Below, piece after piece: positions 22,669-31,420 of a stretch of DNA of 37,552 nucleotides (position 1 is its first letter; each line of letters starts with the position of its first letter). The position numbers were made by a program, and so were the translations under genes. Origin of the DNA: Chloroflexota bacterium (GTDB lineage Bacteria > Chloroflexota > Anaerolineae > Anaerolineales > Villigracilaceae); the NCBI GenBank assembly GCA_024434165.1, contig QMIW01000038.1, positions 1 to 37,552 on the forward strand. Direction: 5' to 3'. Under the pieces are notes generated by a model. That model saw nothing but the letters and a program-made list of their open reading frames with translations. It did not search any database and was not told the origin of the DNA.

Positions 22669-24222
22669 TTAAGCGTTCCCGCCCCTCAATTGCCAGTGAC
22701 GGACAAAGGCGGCGAGAGCAAGCAGGGCAAAGGCAGACAGGGTGTAGAACTGCCAGGGGCTTTCGAGTGTGACGCCGACAAAATCAAGCGGAGGCACGGC
22801 ATTGAGGATGAGATACATCCACGTGACGTAGATGACTTCAAAAGGCTTGCGGCTGGAGGTCAGCACGCCGAGGGCGAGCGCGAGGGAAGGGATGAAGATC
22901 GCACCGCTCGTCCATGCGAAGAGGCGGAGGGTTTCACCATTGAGGATGTAGCGCAGGAACGCACCCGATCCCATCAGCGCGGTGACAGTGAAGGCGGCAA
23001 GCCACGCAGCGGGCAATTGGTTGAGCGTGGGTCGCGGCGCGGAGAAGACAATCTCGCCTGTGTTGTGCAAGGCTTCGCGGCTGCCCAACGCGCTCAGCAG
23101 CAGAATCATCCACAGCCAGGCGGCGGCGAGCAGGAAGGCGGTCGTCTCTTGCGGCACGGCGACTTGGGCAATGACCAGCCCAAGCGATGTCAGATACCAC
23201 CACCAGCGGCGCCCTTTGAGGAGCATTTTCAATTCGGCGAGATAGAGTGTGCCAAAACGGAATCTCCGTTCGGCGGGGAGCGGGGTCAGGTGAATGTTGG
23301 GGAGTGGGGAAGGCTCGGAAGCAGAATCCCGCGCGGGGTCGGAGGTGAGGCGTTTCTTCCCGCGTAAAACTTTCGCTGTGTTGAATCGGTCAAAGAACAG
23401 GGCGGCAAGCACGGCGAGTCCAATCCCGATCAGAACGAAGGCGAAGCGCGGCAGGAGGATGTCGGCAGTCCACGCGAAGCCGTTGTACAGGAAGTATTTG
23501 ACTTCGGTGGCAGCGGTCACGATTTGAAACGCAAAGCCGCTTTCACTTTCTGGATAGGTCAGTTTTGCAGCCTGGCTGATGTGATCGCCGATGAGTCGGA
23601 AGCCCGTCGGGTCGAGCATGGGCTGGTAGGGTTCGGCTTCGAAGCCAGGGATGAGCCCCATGAAGAACAGGAAAAAATAAACGACGTTGCCAAAGCCGCC
23701 GCGCAGCCAGCCGATGGTTTCAAAGAGAACGGCAAGCGCGGCAATGACCGCCATGCACGGCAGGGCAAGGAAAAGGAGCGGCGCGGTCAATGCCCAAAGG
23801 TCGAGCAGGGCGCTGCCGAAGAACAGGTTCATGGCAATGCCCGCGAACATGAGGATGAGAACCATCACGCTGAGAACGGCGAAGTTGCTCAGCCATTTGC
23901 CGAGCGCGTACAGCGGGCGCGAGAGCGGCGTGGTGGCAATGATCTGCCCGACGCCCGTTTCGTAATCGCGGGCGACCGAACCTTTGACAAGATAGAAACC
24001 GAACCAGCCGAGAAACATCGTGACGGTGACGGTCATCAACGCGCCGACCCAGGGCGAGTTGACTTCGCCGACATAATTGGGCGGCACGCTCATCGCCAGA
24101 GCGCCCGTTGCGGAAAGGTAGCCCAGCCAGACCACCAATCCCAGCATGATCAGAAAACTATAACGACGCGTGCGCTCGAAGAAGTCGGCGCGCGCCATGT
24201 GGAAGAGCGTTCGCAGGGTCAT
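22669..24222 (-). CDS. ABC exporter permease (ABC-2-like, double unit)
   Basis: This 517-residue membrane protein is the partner of the ATP-binding protein encoded just upstream. It has about twelve membrane helices in two halves, residues 1-310 and about 345-517. Each half starts with an amphipathic charged segment (MTLRTLFHMARADFFERTRR and FRFGTLYLAELKMLLKGRR) as in ABC-2 permeases, so it may be a fusion of two permease units. The start is the ATG at 24222, which overlaps the ATPase stop as ATGA. The substrate is not predictable. Confidence 0.85.
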   Translation of the reverse strand: MTLRTLFHMARADFFERTRRYSFLIMLGLVVWLGYLSATGALAMSVPPNYVGEVNSPWVGALMTVTVTMFLGWFGFYLVKGSVARDYETGVGQIIATTPLSRPLYALGKWLSNFAVLSVMVLILMFAGIAMNLFFGSALLDLWALTAPLLFLALPCMAVIAALAVLFETIGWLRGGFGNVVYFFLFFMGLIPGFEAEPYQPMLDPTGFRLIGDHISQAAKLTYPESESGFAFQIVTAATEVKYFLYNGFAWTADILLPRFAFVLIGIGLAVLAALFFDRFNTAKVLRGKKRLTSDPARDSASEPSPLPNIHLTPLPAERRFRFGTLYLAELKMLLKGRRWWWYLTSLGLVIAQVAVPQETTAFLLAAAWLWMILLLSALGSREALHNTGEIVFSAPRPTLNQLPAAWLAAFTVTALMGSGAFLRYILNGETLRLFAWTSGAIFIPSLALALGVLTSSRKPFEVIYVTWMYLILNAVPPLDFVGVTLESPWQFYTLSAFALLALAAFVRHWQLRGGNA

Positions 24223-25100
24223 GACGCCGCTCCGTTTTGTTGTGAAACGAGATGGAGATACACGTCTTCGAGACTCGGCGCGGCGGGCTGCGCGTCGGAC
24301 GCGGGAGCCGCTTCGCTCACCGCCCGAACCTGAATCCCATCCTGACGGCGGACGACTCCGCTGACGATGTGTTTCTGCTTGAGGGCGGGCAGGGCTTCGG
24401 ATGGAACCACCCACTGCCAGACCTTCCCTTCCAGAGTCTGCAATAATTTTTCGGGCGCGGCGTGTTGGAGTTTGCGTCCCTTGTTGATGATGACGATCTC
24501 AGTGGCGGTCGCCTCCACATCCGAGACGATATGCGTGGAGAGGAAGATGATGCGCTCGCCCGAAAGGTCGGAGAGCAGGTTGCGGAAGCGCACGCGCTCT
24601 TCGGGGTCGAGTCCCACCGTCGGCTCGTCCACGATGAGCAGTTGCGGATCGTTGAGCAAAGCCTGCGCGATGCCGACGCGCTGTTTCATCCCGCCCGAAT
24701 ATCCGCCCAGCGGTCGCTTCGCGGCATGGACGAGGTTGACCAGCACGAGCAATTCTTCGATGCGGCAGCGGGCGGATTTGCCGTCCAAGCCCTTGATGGC
24801 GGCAATATATTCGAGAAATTCCAGCGCGCTCAAATTGGGATAGACGCCGAAATCCTGCGGCAGGTAGCCGAGCGTGGAACGCAGCGCGTCGGGCGCTTTG
24901 ACCACGTCCGCGCCGTTCCATTGGATCGTCCCTGCACTGGGCTGGGTGATGGTGGCAAGCATGCGCATGAGCGTGGACTTGCCCGCGCCGTTCGGTCCCA
25001 GCAAGCCGATGACACCAGGCTTCACTTCGAGGTCGAAATCGCGCAGACCCCAGAAGTCGCGGCGGTATTGTTTGGAGAGAGATTGGATGGTGAGGTGCAT
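24219..25100 (-). CDS. ABC transporter ATP-binding protein
   Basis: This protein powers the adjacent permease. It has Walker A GPNGAGKST (about residues 34-42), a Q-loop in GYLPQDFG, signature YSGGMKQR, Walker B LLIVDEP and the switch His in STHIVSD. The C-terminal ~80 residues form the accessory region typical of ABC-2 exporter ATPases. AAGGAA lies at good spacing before the ATG. Confidence 0.95.
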   Translation of the reverse strand: MHLTIQSLSKQYRRDFWGLRDFDLEVKPGVIGLLGPNGAGKSTLMRMLATITQPSAGTIQWNGADVVKAPDALRSTLGYLPQDFGVYPNLSALEFLEYIAAIKGLDGKSARCRIEELLVLVNLVHAAKRPLGGYSGGMKQRVGIAQALLNDPQLLIVDEPTVGLDPEERVRFRNLLSDLSGERIIFLSTHIVSDVEATATEIVIINKGRKLQHAAPEKLLQTLEGKVWQWVVPSEALPALKQKHIVSGVVRRQDGIQVRAVSEAAPASDAQPAAPSLEDVYLHLVSQQNGAAS

Positions 25101-25139
25101 GAGGGTTCCTTTAATGAAATTCGAGTGAACGTAGATCAG

Positions 25140-25406
25140 TCATTTTTTCTCAAGTGATTCAGATGGATTGTCGTGTCCGACGATGGAGATCAACACAATG
25201 CCATGCCCGTGCAGACGGCGGATCAAACCAACCAAGCCAGCCTGATCCATGACAACATTGGAGAGCATGGTCACCTGATTGTCGTCAGGCAGGGTTTCAA
25301 CGCGAACCTTCGCCTCGCCAAACCAGCCCAACAATGAATCATCCAATTGACCGTGGACTTTGATCTCGTATCTGTTTTGCGAATTCAAACTGATGGATTG
25401 CGGCAT
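25140..25406 (-). CDS. Small conserved protein, unnamed family
   Basis: This 88-residue protein has a beta-rich start (YEIKVHGQLDDSLLGWF) and an alpha/beta end (DQAGLVGLIRRLHGHGIVLISI). The pattern matches small proteins common in Chloroflexi and Actinobacteria that I know only as uncharacterised. AAGGAA at good spacing favours the ATG at 25406 over an in-frame GTG at 25424. It precedes the ABC ATPase gene by 39 nt and is probably in its operon. The function is unknown; a regulatory or accessory role is a guess. Confidence 0.7.
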   Translation of the reverse strand: MPQSISLNSQNRYEIKVHGQLDDSLLGWFGEAKVRVETLPDDNQVTMLSNVVMDQAGLVGLIRRLHGHGIVLISIVGHDNPSESLEKK

Positions 25407-25420
25407 GTTCGTTCCTTGTG

Positions 25421-25539
25421 TCACGCCAAACCGAGGACGAGACCCAAAATCAGGAACAGGAAGTAAACGCTCTGCCCTGAATGGAGTCCGTAGATAACGC
25501 CTGTACGTTATTCGTTGAGGTTATTTCCTGGATTGACAT
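25421..25539 (-). pseudogene. Split small membrane-peptide gene
   Basis: An ATG frame (MSIQEITSTNNVQ...) stops at 25450. An overlapping shifted frame encodes GVIYGLHSGQSVYFLFLILG and ends at 25421. Joined, they give about 39 residues: a polar start plus one membrane helix. The total of 119 nt is one short of a multiple of three, as expected after a single-base deletion. It precedes the 88-residue gene. It could also be two chance frames. Confidence 0.35.
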
Positions 25540-25594
25540 GATTTCTCTTTATCTTTTCAGATCGTTGGTTTTTTCGCATTCTATGACCGAGTAT

Positions 25595-25624
25595 TAAAAA
25601 AAGAACCACATGAATATGTGGTTC
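25595..25624 (-). terminator. Terminator of the LuxR-family gene
   Basis: GAACCACAT (25603-25611) and ATGTGGTTC (25616-25624) form a perfect 9-bp stem with a 4-nt loop. On the minus strand it runs into T7, 35 nt after the stop codon. Confidence 0.9.
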
Positions 25625-25659
25625 GGGCGGAAAAGATTGTGTGGTTCTTTCGGGGCAGC

Positions 25660-28398
25660 CTAGATCAGGTTCAACTCCCTTGCCTTCTCGATTGCCAGCG
25701 TCCGCTTGTTGACCGCGAGTTTGCGATAGATACTCTTGACGTGGAATTGCACAGTATTAAGGCTGAGGAAAAGTTTCTGCCCGATGTCTTTATAGGCTTC
25801 CCCCGCCGCCAACAGCCTCAATACATCGAGTTCCCGGTCGCTCAGGATCGTCTCATTCGCCGCTTCGGGTTGACTTTTGGCGAAGTCTACCGGCATCGCG
25901 TCCAGCAGGCGTTTGACGTAGGCAGAAAGGTCGTTGCCTTTCGAATGTTGAAGGGTAGATTCAAGCAGGGGGCGCAGGAGATCGCCCTCGTCCAGAAAGA
26001 GGCGGAAATATCCGCGCGGGGATGAGGCTGCCAATGCGGATTCGATCATGCGGCGCGCCTCCTCCGCTTTTCCCTCCACGTGATACATCAACGCCCTGGC
26101 AAGCCAAATCTCGATCAGCCAACCGGTGAGGCTATGCGCCTCGGCAAACTTTTCCTGACGGGCAAGGTACTTGTGAACCTCCGGGAGTGGATACGCCTTG
26201 GGGTCTCGCATCGCAAGCCGGGTCAGGATATGAGCCGCGTTCAAATACGTCCTGAAATGGATTTCGCTCACAGGGTCGGCGCCGGTTATATCGGGCAGGG
26301 CGTCGAACCGGATTCCCGATTGCATCAACCAGAGACGCGCCTCTTCAAGCCCAACCTTGGCTGCATCCCGATCACGCGCCGAGAAATGATGACGCAAAGC
26401 CTGCGCAAAGAGGATGGCTTCGGGACGGGTCTCCGCAAGGGACTTTAGGCTTTCCGTCATTCCTATCAAGTCGCCCTGAATGGAATGCAATCGCGCCAGG
26501 GCGGAATAGCCTTTGACATGAGTCCGAAACTCCCCGGTCCAGCGTATGAGGCTCAGCCCCTGCGTCAATTCATATTCCGCCTCCGCAAGGCGGTTTTCCT
26601 CCAAAAGGACGCCGCCTTTCAGGATGTGGAGCGCGCCGATGGGCGGAAATCTTTGCCCTGCCAGCAATTGGTTGAACCGGGCGATATTTGTTTCGCACAA
26701 CTGCATGGCATCTTTCAACTGCCCTTTTGCCAGGGCGATCAGAATCAAGTTGATCGGTCCATAAACGGCGGCATAGAAATTGCCGCCAGCTGTCCCATCC
26801 TCCAAAGTTTGTTTGAAAGCCATTTCCGCCGCCGGGAGATCGGCGAGCGCCGTATACCCGTTGCCGATGACCATGGCATTGACGCTGCGAATGGCTTTTT
26901 CATCCTGCGGCAGGAATCGCTGCGCCTTCTGGGCGGTTTCGATCAGTCTCTCCGGTTTTGCGCCCGTCAAACCCGGCAATCCCATGATGAACGCCTGAAT
27001 GCTCGCGATGTGCCCGGCGACGAGGTTCCGCAATGCCTCATCCGCATTTACGCGGCTCAGGGCGTCGTCAGCGGCTTGCAACGTCTGTTCCACATCTTCC
27101 GTGTATAGTGCAACGCGCTGCATAAGGACCAGCGACCATACCTTGCAGATATACAACATGGGCGAGGCTTGCGTGAGCGGTTCCGTCAACCTGTCGAACC
27201 ATCCCTTGACCGCCGAGATTTCGCCCTGGTAAATCATCGGCAAGGCATGTCTCTCGATCAATTCAGCCGCTTTATCGCCGCCCGACATTTGAAACGCATG
27301 CTCGACCGCCTTCTGAATGTAACCATTGTTCTCGTACCAGTCCGCGGCGCGCGCGTGCAATTGGTCCACCCGCCCCGCTTCGATTTGAAGGAGCTGGTTT
27401 TTCAGCAGTTCGCCAAACAGGGCATGATAGCGGTACCAGGTTCGCTCTTCATCGAGGGACACCAGAAAGAGGTTGTTGTTTTCCAGGTGTTGAAGATATT
27501 TTCTGCTGTCCCGCTGACCGGTCACCGCTTCGCACAGAGGGGCGGACAATTGGTCCAGGATGGACGTCCGGCACAGAAACTCCCGAATCTCCTCCGGCTG
27601 GCTGCCAAGGACTTCTTCGATCAGGTAATCCAAAACGTGACGATGCGTGCCGCCAAATGCCTCCACAAATTTCGATGTGTCCCTGCTCTCCTTTAATGAC
27701 AGAGCCGCCAGTTGAAGACCTGCCGCCCAGCCTTCCGTCCTGTTTTTGAGAATCTCCGTTTCCTTTTGCGAAAGGTTGACCCCCATCACCTCCGAGAAAA
27801 ACTCCCCAGCTTCCTCAAGCGAGAAACTCAGGTCCGCCGCGCGAATCTCCGTGAGTTGATTCCTGACCCGCAGGCGCGTCAGCGGCAGGTTGGGGTCCTC
27901 GCGGGTGGCAATGACGACGTGCAGGTTTGCAATGGCTTGATTCAGCAGAAACTCAACAGCCTGGTCTATGTTCTCGTTTTCGATCAGGTGATATTCCTCC
28001 AACACCAGGACGATGGGTTGATCCAGGCTGCACAGGTCGTTGGTCAGCAGCCCAAGGATGTGTTGAATATTCATCTCCCGGGCATTTTCAACCGCCTCCA
28101 ACGCCGCCTGACCGAGATGTTCCACAGCCTGTCCCAGGGCGGTCAGGACGTAGGTGAAAAATTGTTTGAGGTCGTTATCGGATTTTTCCAGCGTGACCCA
28201 AGCGACAGGATACCCTGCCTCCTCCACCCACATGCGGATGGTGGTCGTTTTGCCGTAGCCTGCGGGCGCAGAAACCAGCGCAAGCAGATGCCCATCCCGC
28301 AATCCCCCGTTCAATTGCCCAAGGACTTTTTGCCTGGAAACCAGATGTTGCCGTAATATCGGCGGGCTGATTTTGGTCGCAATGAGAGGAATTGCCAT
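25660..28398 (-). CDS. MalT-like LuxR-family ATP-dependent regulator
   Basis: This 912-residue STAND-type transcription factor resembles MalT and other large LuxR (LAL) regulators. An N-terminal NTPase has Walker A APAGYGKTT (about residues 43-51) and a Walker B-like IVLVLEEYH where LDDYH is usual. A long helical repeat region (about 350-830) would bind a ligand. The C-terminal LuxR HTH (about 845-910, LSDRELDVLRLLAAG ... NTVQFHVKSIYRKL) binds DNA. A consensus TATAAT lies 8 nt before the ATG and there is no Shine-Dalgarno. It sits between the ABC exporter genes and the GNAT/CPBP cluster; targets are unknown. Confidence 0.92.
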   Translation of the reverse strand: MAIPLIATKISPPILRQHLVSRQKVLGQLNGGLRDGHLLALVSAPAGYGKTTTIRMWVEEAGYPVAWVTLEKSDNDLKQFFTYVLTALGQAVEHLGQAALEAVENAREMNIQHILGLLTNDLCSLDQPIVLVLEEYHLIENENIDQAVEFLLNQAIANLHVVIATREDPNLPLTRLRVRNQLTEIRAADLSFSLEEAGEFFSEVMGVNLSQKETEILKNRTEGWAAGLQLAALSLKESRDTSKFVEAFGGTHRHVLDYLIEEVLGSQPEEIREFLCRTSILDQLSAPLCEAVTGQRDSRKYLQHLENNNLFLVSLDEERTWYRYHALFGELLKNQLLQIEAGRVDQLHARAADWYENNGYIQKAVEHAFQMSGGDKAAELIERHALPMIYQGEISAVKGWFDRLTEPLTQASPMLYICKVWSLVLMQRVALYTEDVEQTLQAADDALSRVNADEALRNLVAGHIASIQAFIMGLPGLTGAKPERLIETAQKAQRFLPQDEKAIRSVNAMVIGNGYTALADLPAAEMAFKQTLEDGTAGGNFYAAVYGPINLILIALAKGQLKDAMQLCETNIARFNQLLAGQRFPPIGALHILKGGVLLEENRLAEAEYELTQGLSLIRWTGEFRTHVKGYSALARLHSIQGDLIGMTESLKSLAETRPEAILFAQALRHHFSARDRDAAKVGLEEARLWLMQSGIRFDALPDITGADPVSEIHFRTYLNAAHILTRLAMRDPKAYPLPEVHKYLARQEKFAEAHSLTGWLIEIWLARALMYHVEGKAEEARRMIESALAASSPRGYFRLFLDEGDLLRPLLESTLQHSKGNDLSAYVKRLLDAMPVDFAKSQPEAANETILSDRELDVLRLLAAGEAYKDIGQKLFLSLNTVQFHVKSIYRKLAVNKRTLAIEKARELNLI

Positions 28399-28406
28399 AG
28401 AATGAT

Positions 28407-28412
28407 ATTATA
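28407..28412 (-). promoter_or_regulatory. Consensus -10 (TATAAT) for the LuxR-family gene
   Basis: TGTATAAT on the minus strand ends 8 nt before the ATG at 28398. The same TGTATAAT octamer lies before the TPR gene at 10605-10612. Confidence 0.55.
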
Positions 28413-28463
28413 CAGCCTTGAATAAGATTACCACTGTCGCAGATTCAATCGCCATAACTCTCA

Positions 28464-29393
28464 TCACGTCGTATCCAGCCACGAGATTAAAAACCGATCG
28501 GTGCCGATGCCGAAGAGACGGCGCGCGTCTTCGGCGGTCACTTCGGGGACGAGCGGCTTGACCATGAATGCGTCCCAGTTCGGATGCGCCACCTGCCAGC
28601 CCGCGCGCTGGAAATTGGCAATATCCGACGGGCGGCTCATGGTGACCTGCACGTAGGAAGTTTTGATTTTTGACACCACCGCCGCAATCGCTTCGTTCGC
28701 GTCTATGCCGCTTCTCAATGCCTGGATATTGATTCGCAATATCGAACCATCTTTTCCAGAAAAGACATATCCCACAGGCTCTCGGTTTTCCCACACGACC
28801 CAAATATCATCAAGGCGTACTTTGTCGCGCAGGCGGGCAAAGGGAGTGTACCTCCACGCAAAGCCAAGATACTCACGCGCAATATCCTGAAATAAGTGTT
28901 CGACGAAATCGAATCCATCCGGGGACTGAGCGCGCAGACGAGTGGGCTGATGCGCCATCTCCCAGGATGTCAGCGCGGTCGCCCAGATGTTCATATCCAC
29001 GTATCCGTGTTTTTGATAGAGCCGATACGCCACACCCGAGCGACTCGTCCCCAGCGTGGAGAAACGCAGCCCCGCGTCGCGCATTCGGGTGTGAGCCTCT
29101 TCCAGTAAAGCAGAAGCAACTCCACGTCCCGCGTGATGCGGATGCGTGGAGACCGCCCAGACTCCGCCTACGTCCTCGCGTCCCTCCGTTGAAATCATCG
29201 GCAAGCGAAAGACTCCCACTTGTCCCAACACCATGTCGTCTTCGACCGCATTGACCGTAAAACATGGAAACGGACGCGGGTCGGTGCGGCGGATGTGCGC
29301 GGCATGTTCGGGCGTGAGCGGGAAACCCAACGCCAGCATGGTGAGGTGCAAAACCTGTTGGGGATCAACGTCGTTGTATTCAAGGATTTTCAT
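28464..29393 (-). CDS. GNAT-family N-acetyltransferase
   Basis: This 309-residue cytosolic protein probably transfers an acetyl group from acetyl-CoA. The acetyl-CoA loop is HAGRGVASALLEEA (about residues 87-100), with YRLYQKHGYVDM following, as in GNAT enzymes. The second half (about 160-309) looks like a degenerate second GNAT fold, so it may be a tandem GNAT. The substrate is unknown. It follows the NTF2-like gene by 33 nt; no strong Shine-Dalgarno is seen. Confidence 0.82.
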   Translation of the reverse strand: MKILEYNDVDPQQVLHLTMLALGFPLTPEHAAHIRRTDPRPFPCFTVNAVEDDMVLGQVGVFRLPMISTEGREDVGGVWAVSTHPHHAGRGVASALLEEAHTRMRDAGLRFSTLGTSRSGVAYRLYQKHGYVDMNIWATALTSWEMAHQPTRLRAQSPDGFDFVEHLFQDIAREYLGFAWRYTPFARLRDKVRLDDIWVVWENREPVGYVFSGKDGSILRINIQALRSGIDANEAIAAVVSKIKTSYVQVTMSRPSDIANFQRAGWQVAHPNWDAFMVKPLVPEVTAEDARRLFGIGTDRFLISWLDTT

Positions 29394-29426
29394 TTTGATT
29401 CTCAGGCGGATGCTGGAGAATGTCCG

Positions 29427-29807
29427 CTACGCTTCGCGTATGTGCCACCACTCGCGGAAGGTCTGGCACAGTCCTTCTTCGTTGAACTCGACCACGAACA
29501 GGCAATCCAGCGCGAGGCGCTTGCCCGATTCGATGACGGTGAATTGCGATTGCCAACGCGCGACGCCGAGATGATCTTTCACCGAAAGAATCTCGAAGGT
29601 TGACTTTTTGTCTTTCAATGTTTGCGCGCCTTTGTTCCAGTATTCGTAGATGACTTCGCGTCCAACCATTGGTTCGGCGAAAGGCGTCTCGTAATACGCG
29701 GCATTCTCCGCGAATAAATTCGCCGACGAGCGCGGGTCGTTCTCCGCGCTGGCTCTGCCGTAGGTTTCCACCCATTGTTGGAAGTGTTCGTGCGTCAATT
29801 TGCTCAT
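29427..29807 (-). CDS. NTF2/SnoaL-like protein
   Basis: This 126-residue protein has the cone-shaped NTF2-like pattern: an N-terminal helix (THEHFQQWVETYGRASAENDP), the LFAENAAYYETPF segment and four strands ending FNEEGLCQTFREWWHIRE. The fold is used for enzymes and ligand-binding proteins, so activity cannot be named. The ATG at 29807 overlaps the preceding CPBP stop as ATGA, and GAGGAAA is well spaced. Confidence 0.82.
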   Translation of the reverse strand: MSKLTHEHFQQWVETYGRASAENDPRSSANLFAENAAYYETPFAEPMVGREVIYEYWNKGAQTLKDKKSTFEILSVKDHLGVARWQSQFTVIESGKRLALDCLFVVEFNEEGLCQTFREWWHIREA

Positions 29808-30568
29808 AGATTTCCTCGCGCGTAACCCAATTTGAAATTCGATTGCCATGCAATGATCAGCGCGGCGAGACAGGCAAAGGAGACGAAGAGGATGTAGTAG
29901 GTTGTCCGTTCACTGCCCGTGAAAGCCTGTAGCATCATGCTTCCCGTCAACAGGTTGGAGGCATAATGCGCGACCATGATGACGGGGACGCTCCCGTTCG
30001 TTTTGTTGTACAGCCACGAGAAGATGACGCGCGCCGCGGGGACGAAGATGAATATGTCGTACCAGGTCAACGTTCCATAGAGGTAGAGAGGCAGGTGCCA
30101 TGCACCCCACAACAGACCAAGGAGCAGGGACGCGGTCAGGTCGGGGTATTTGAGATGGGCGAATCGTTCGCGCATTCTTGGAAAGGCATAACCCGTCCAG
30201 CCAGGTTCCTCCCAAATTCCGCCCATCAACAAGAGGATGATCATTGTCGCCGCAGAGGGGAATGGAAACGGGCTTATCACCCTTGCACCCAGCGCCAAGT
30301 TGATTGCGAACGCGGCGAGCAAATACGCGGCGATGATGGCGGGACCAACCAGATACCACCAGCCCGCGCGGAAGTTTGTACACCGCTGCCAGTACTCGCG
30401 CAAACCCTGTTTGCCTGCCATAAACGCGATGACGATGATTGCGGCGAACATGGGACCGTGCGGGATGATGCTCCCAGCCGCGAAGGGCGCTGACCACCAA
30501 CTTAAAAGATACGCCAACAGGAAGAAGATCGGCAGTTCGTATTTTTGGAAGAAGGTTTGGGTTCGCAT
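29804..30568 (-). CDS. CPBP intramembrane protease, variant motif
   Basis: This CAAX-protease/bacteriocin-processing (CPBP, Abi) membrane protein has 254 residues and about eight helices. Motif 1 reads EEPGWTG, keeping both Glu but with Thr where the usual EExxxR has Arg. The His of motif 2 is in WGAWHLPLY and that of motif 3 in VAHYASN. Known members cleave membrane peptides or serve in immunity to bacteriocins; most are uncharacterised. CAGGTG lies before the chosen ATG. It starts 4 nt after the next CPBP gene. Confidence 0.88.
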   Translation of the reverse strand: MRTQTFFQKYELPIFFLLAYLLSWWSAPFAAGSIIPHGPMFAAIIVIAFMAGKQGLREYWQRCTNFRAGWWYLVGPAIIAAYLLAAFAINLALGARVISPFPFPSAATMIILLLMGGIWEEPGWTGYAFPRMRERFAHLKYPDLTASLLLGLLWGAWHLPLYLYGTLTWYDIFIFVPAARVIFSWLYNKTNGSVPVIMVAHYASNLLTGSMMLQAFTGSERTTYYILFVSFACLAALIIAWQSNFKLGYARGNL

Positions 30569-30572
30569 GAGA

Positions 30573-31406
30573 TTACACCTGTATTTGTTTCTCTTCCGTC
30601 CGCGAGAGACGCTCCGCGCCTGCCGCAAGAGTCACAATGACAGCCGCAATGATGTACAACACAATATCCATGTTCTGTGCGATCCCGCCAGGTTTCGCAA
30701 ATGAAACAGGCAGAAACATCCCTGAGGTGTTTTGTGTCGCGTGGAAGAGCATGACCAGCAGGAGACTGCCGCGCGTGTTGTTGTACAGCCAGGTGTACAA
30801 GACCGCCAAAGCAACGTGCGCAACCACAAACCATGCAAAAGAGCGTTCATTCCCCAAGCCTGTCCCCAGGAATTTGGGAAGATGCCAGACGCCCCAAATC
30901 ACGCCGACGATCAGGCTGGAGGTCAACGCGTTGTACTTTGCTTGCAATCTCGGCAACACGTAACCGCGCCAGCCCATCTCTTCGCCGTTCGTTAGGATTT
31001 CAAATAGAATCCATGGGACGATCAATACAAGTAAGGGCGCGTCGAGTGGGACAACGTCGCGAATCATCGGGTGGCTGTAATCCGCAGGGACGCGAGTCAG
31101 CCACGAAGTCAGGAGAATGGAAGCGAATTGCAGGGCGGGTGAAAGCAGAACGGCGGCGAGCCACCACTTCCAACCGACGCGCCAAAGGAAGAAGCGCTTG
31201 AACAACTTCACCATTTCCTCCTTGCCGAGGGTTAGCCACGTCATCAAGAGCGAAACGAAGATAAATCCCCATCCGAGAGTGATGGCGACGACAAACGGAA
31301 CCTTGAACGGCAGGACGCCCGAGTTGGAGAGGTCAATCGTCCAGGTGTAGAGAAACATCAGGACGAGACCCATAATCAACGAGTGACGTTTGAGGAAAGT
31401 TCGCAT
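30573..31406 (-). CDS. CPBP intramembrane protease
   Basis: This is the second of three CPBP proteins, about 277 residues with roughly eight membrane helices. The canonical motif EEMGWRGY (EExxxR) is intact, with WGVWHLPKF and MLFHATQN carrying the two conserved His. I chose the ATG at 31406 because GGAAAG lies 6 nt upstream; the ATG at 31412 directly abuts that site and is less likely. It is tightly spaced with its neighbours on both sides, so it is part of one operon. Confidence 0.9.
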   Translation of the reverse strand: MRTFLKRHSLIMGLVLMFLYTWTIDLSNSGVLPFKVPFVVAITLGWGFIFVSLLMTWLTLGKEEMVKLFKRFFLWRVGWKWWLAAVLLSPALQFASILLTSWLTRVPADYSHPMIRDVVPLDAPLLVLIVPWILFEILTNGEEMGWRGYVLPRLQAKYNALTSSLIVGVIWGVWHLPKFLGTGLGNERSFAWFVVAHVALAVLYTWLYNNTRGSLLLVMLFHATQNTSGMFLPVSFAKPGGIAQNMDIVLYIIAAVIVTLAAGAERLSRTEEKQIQV

Positions 31407-31420
31407 TTTCATCTTTCCGC

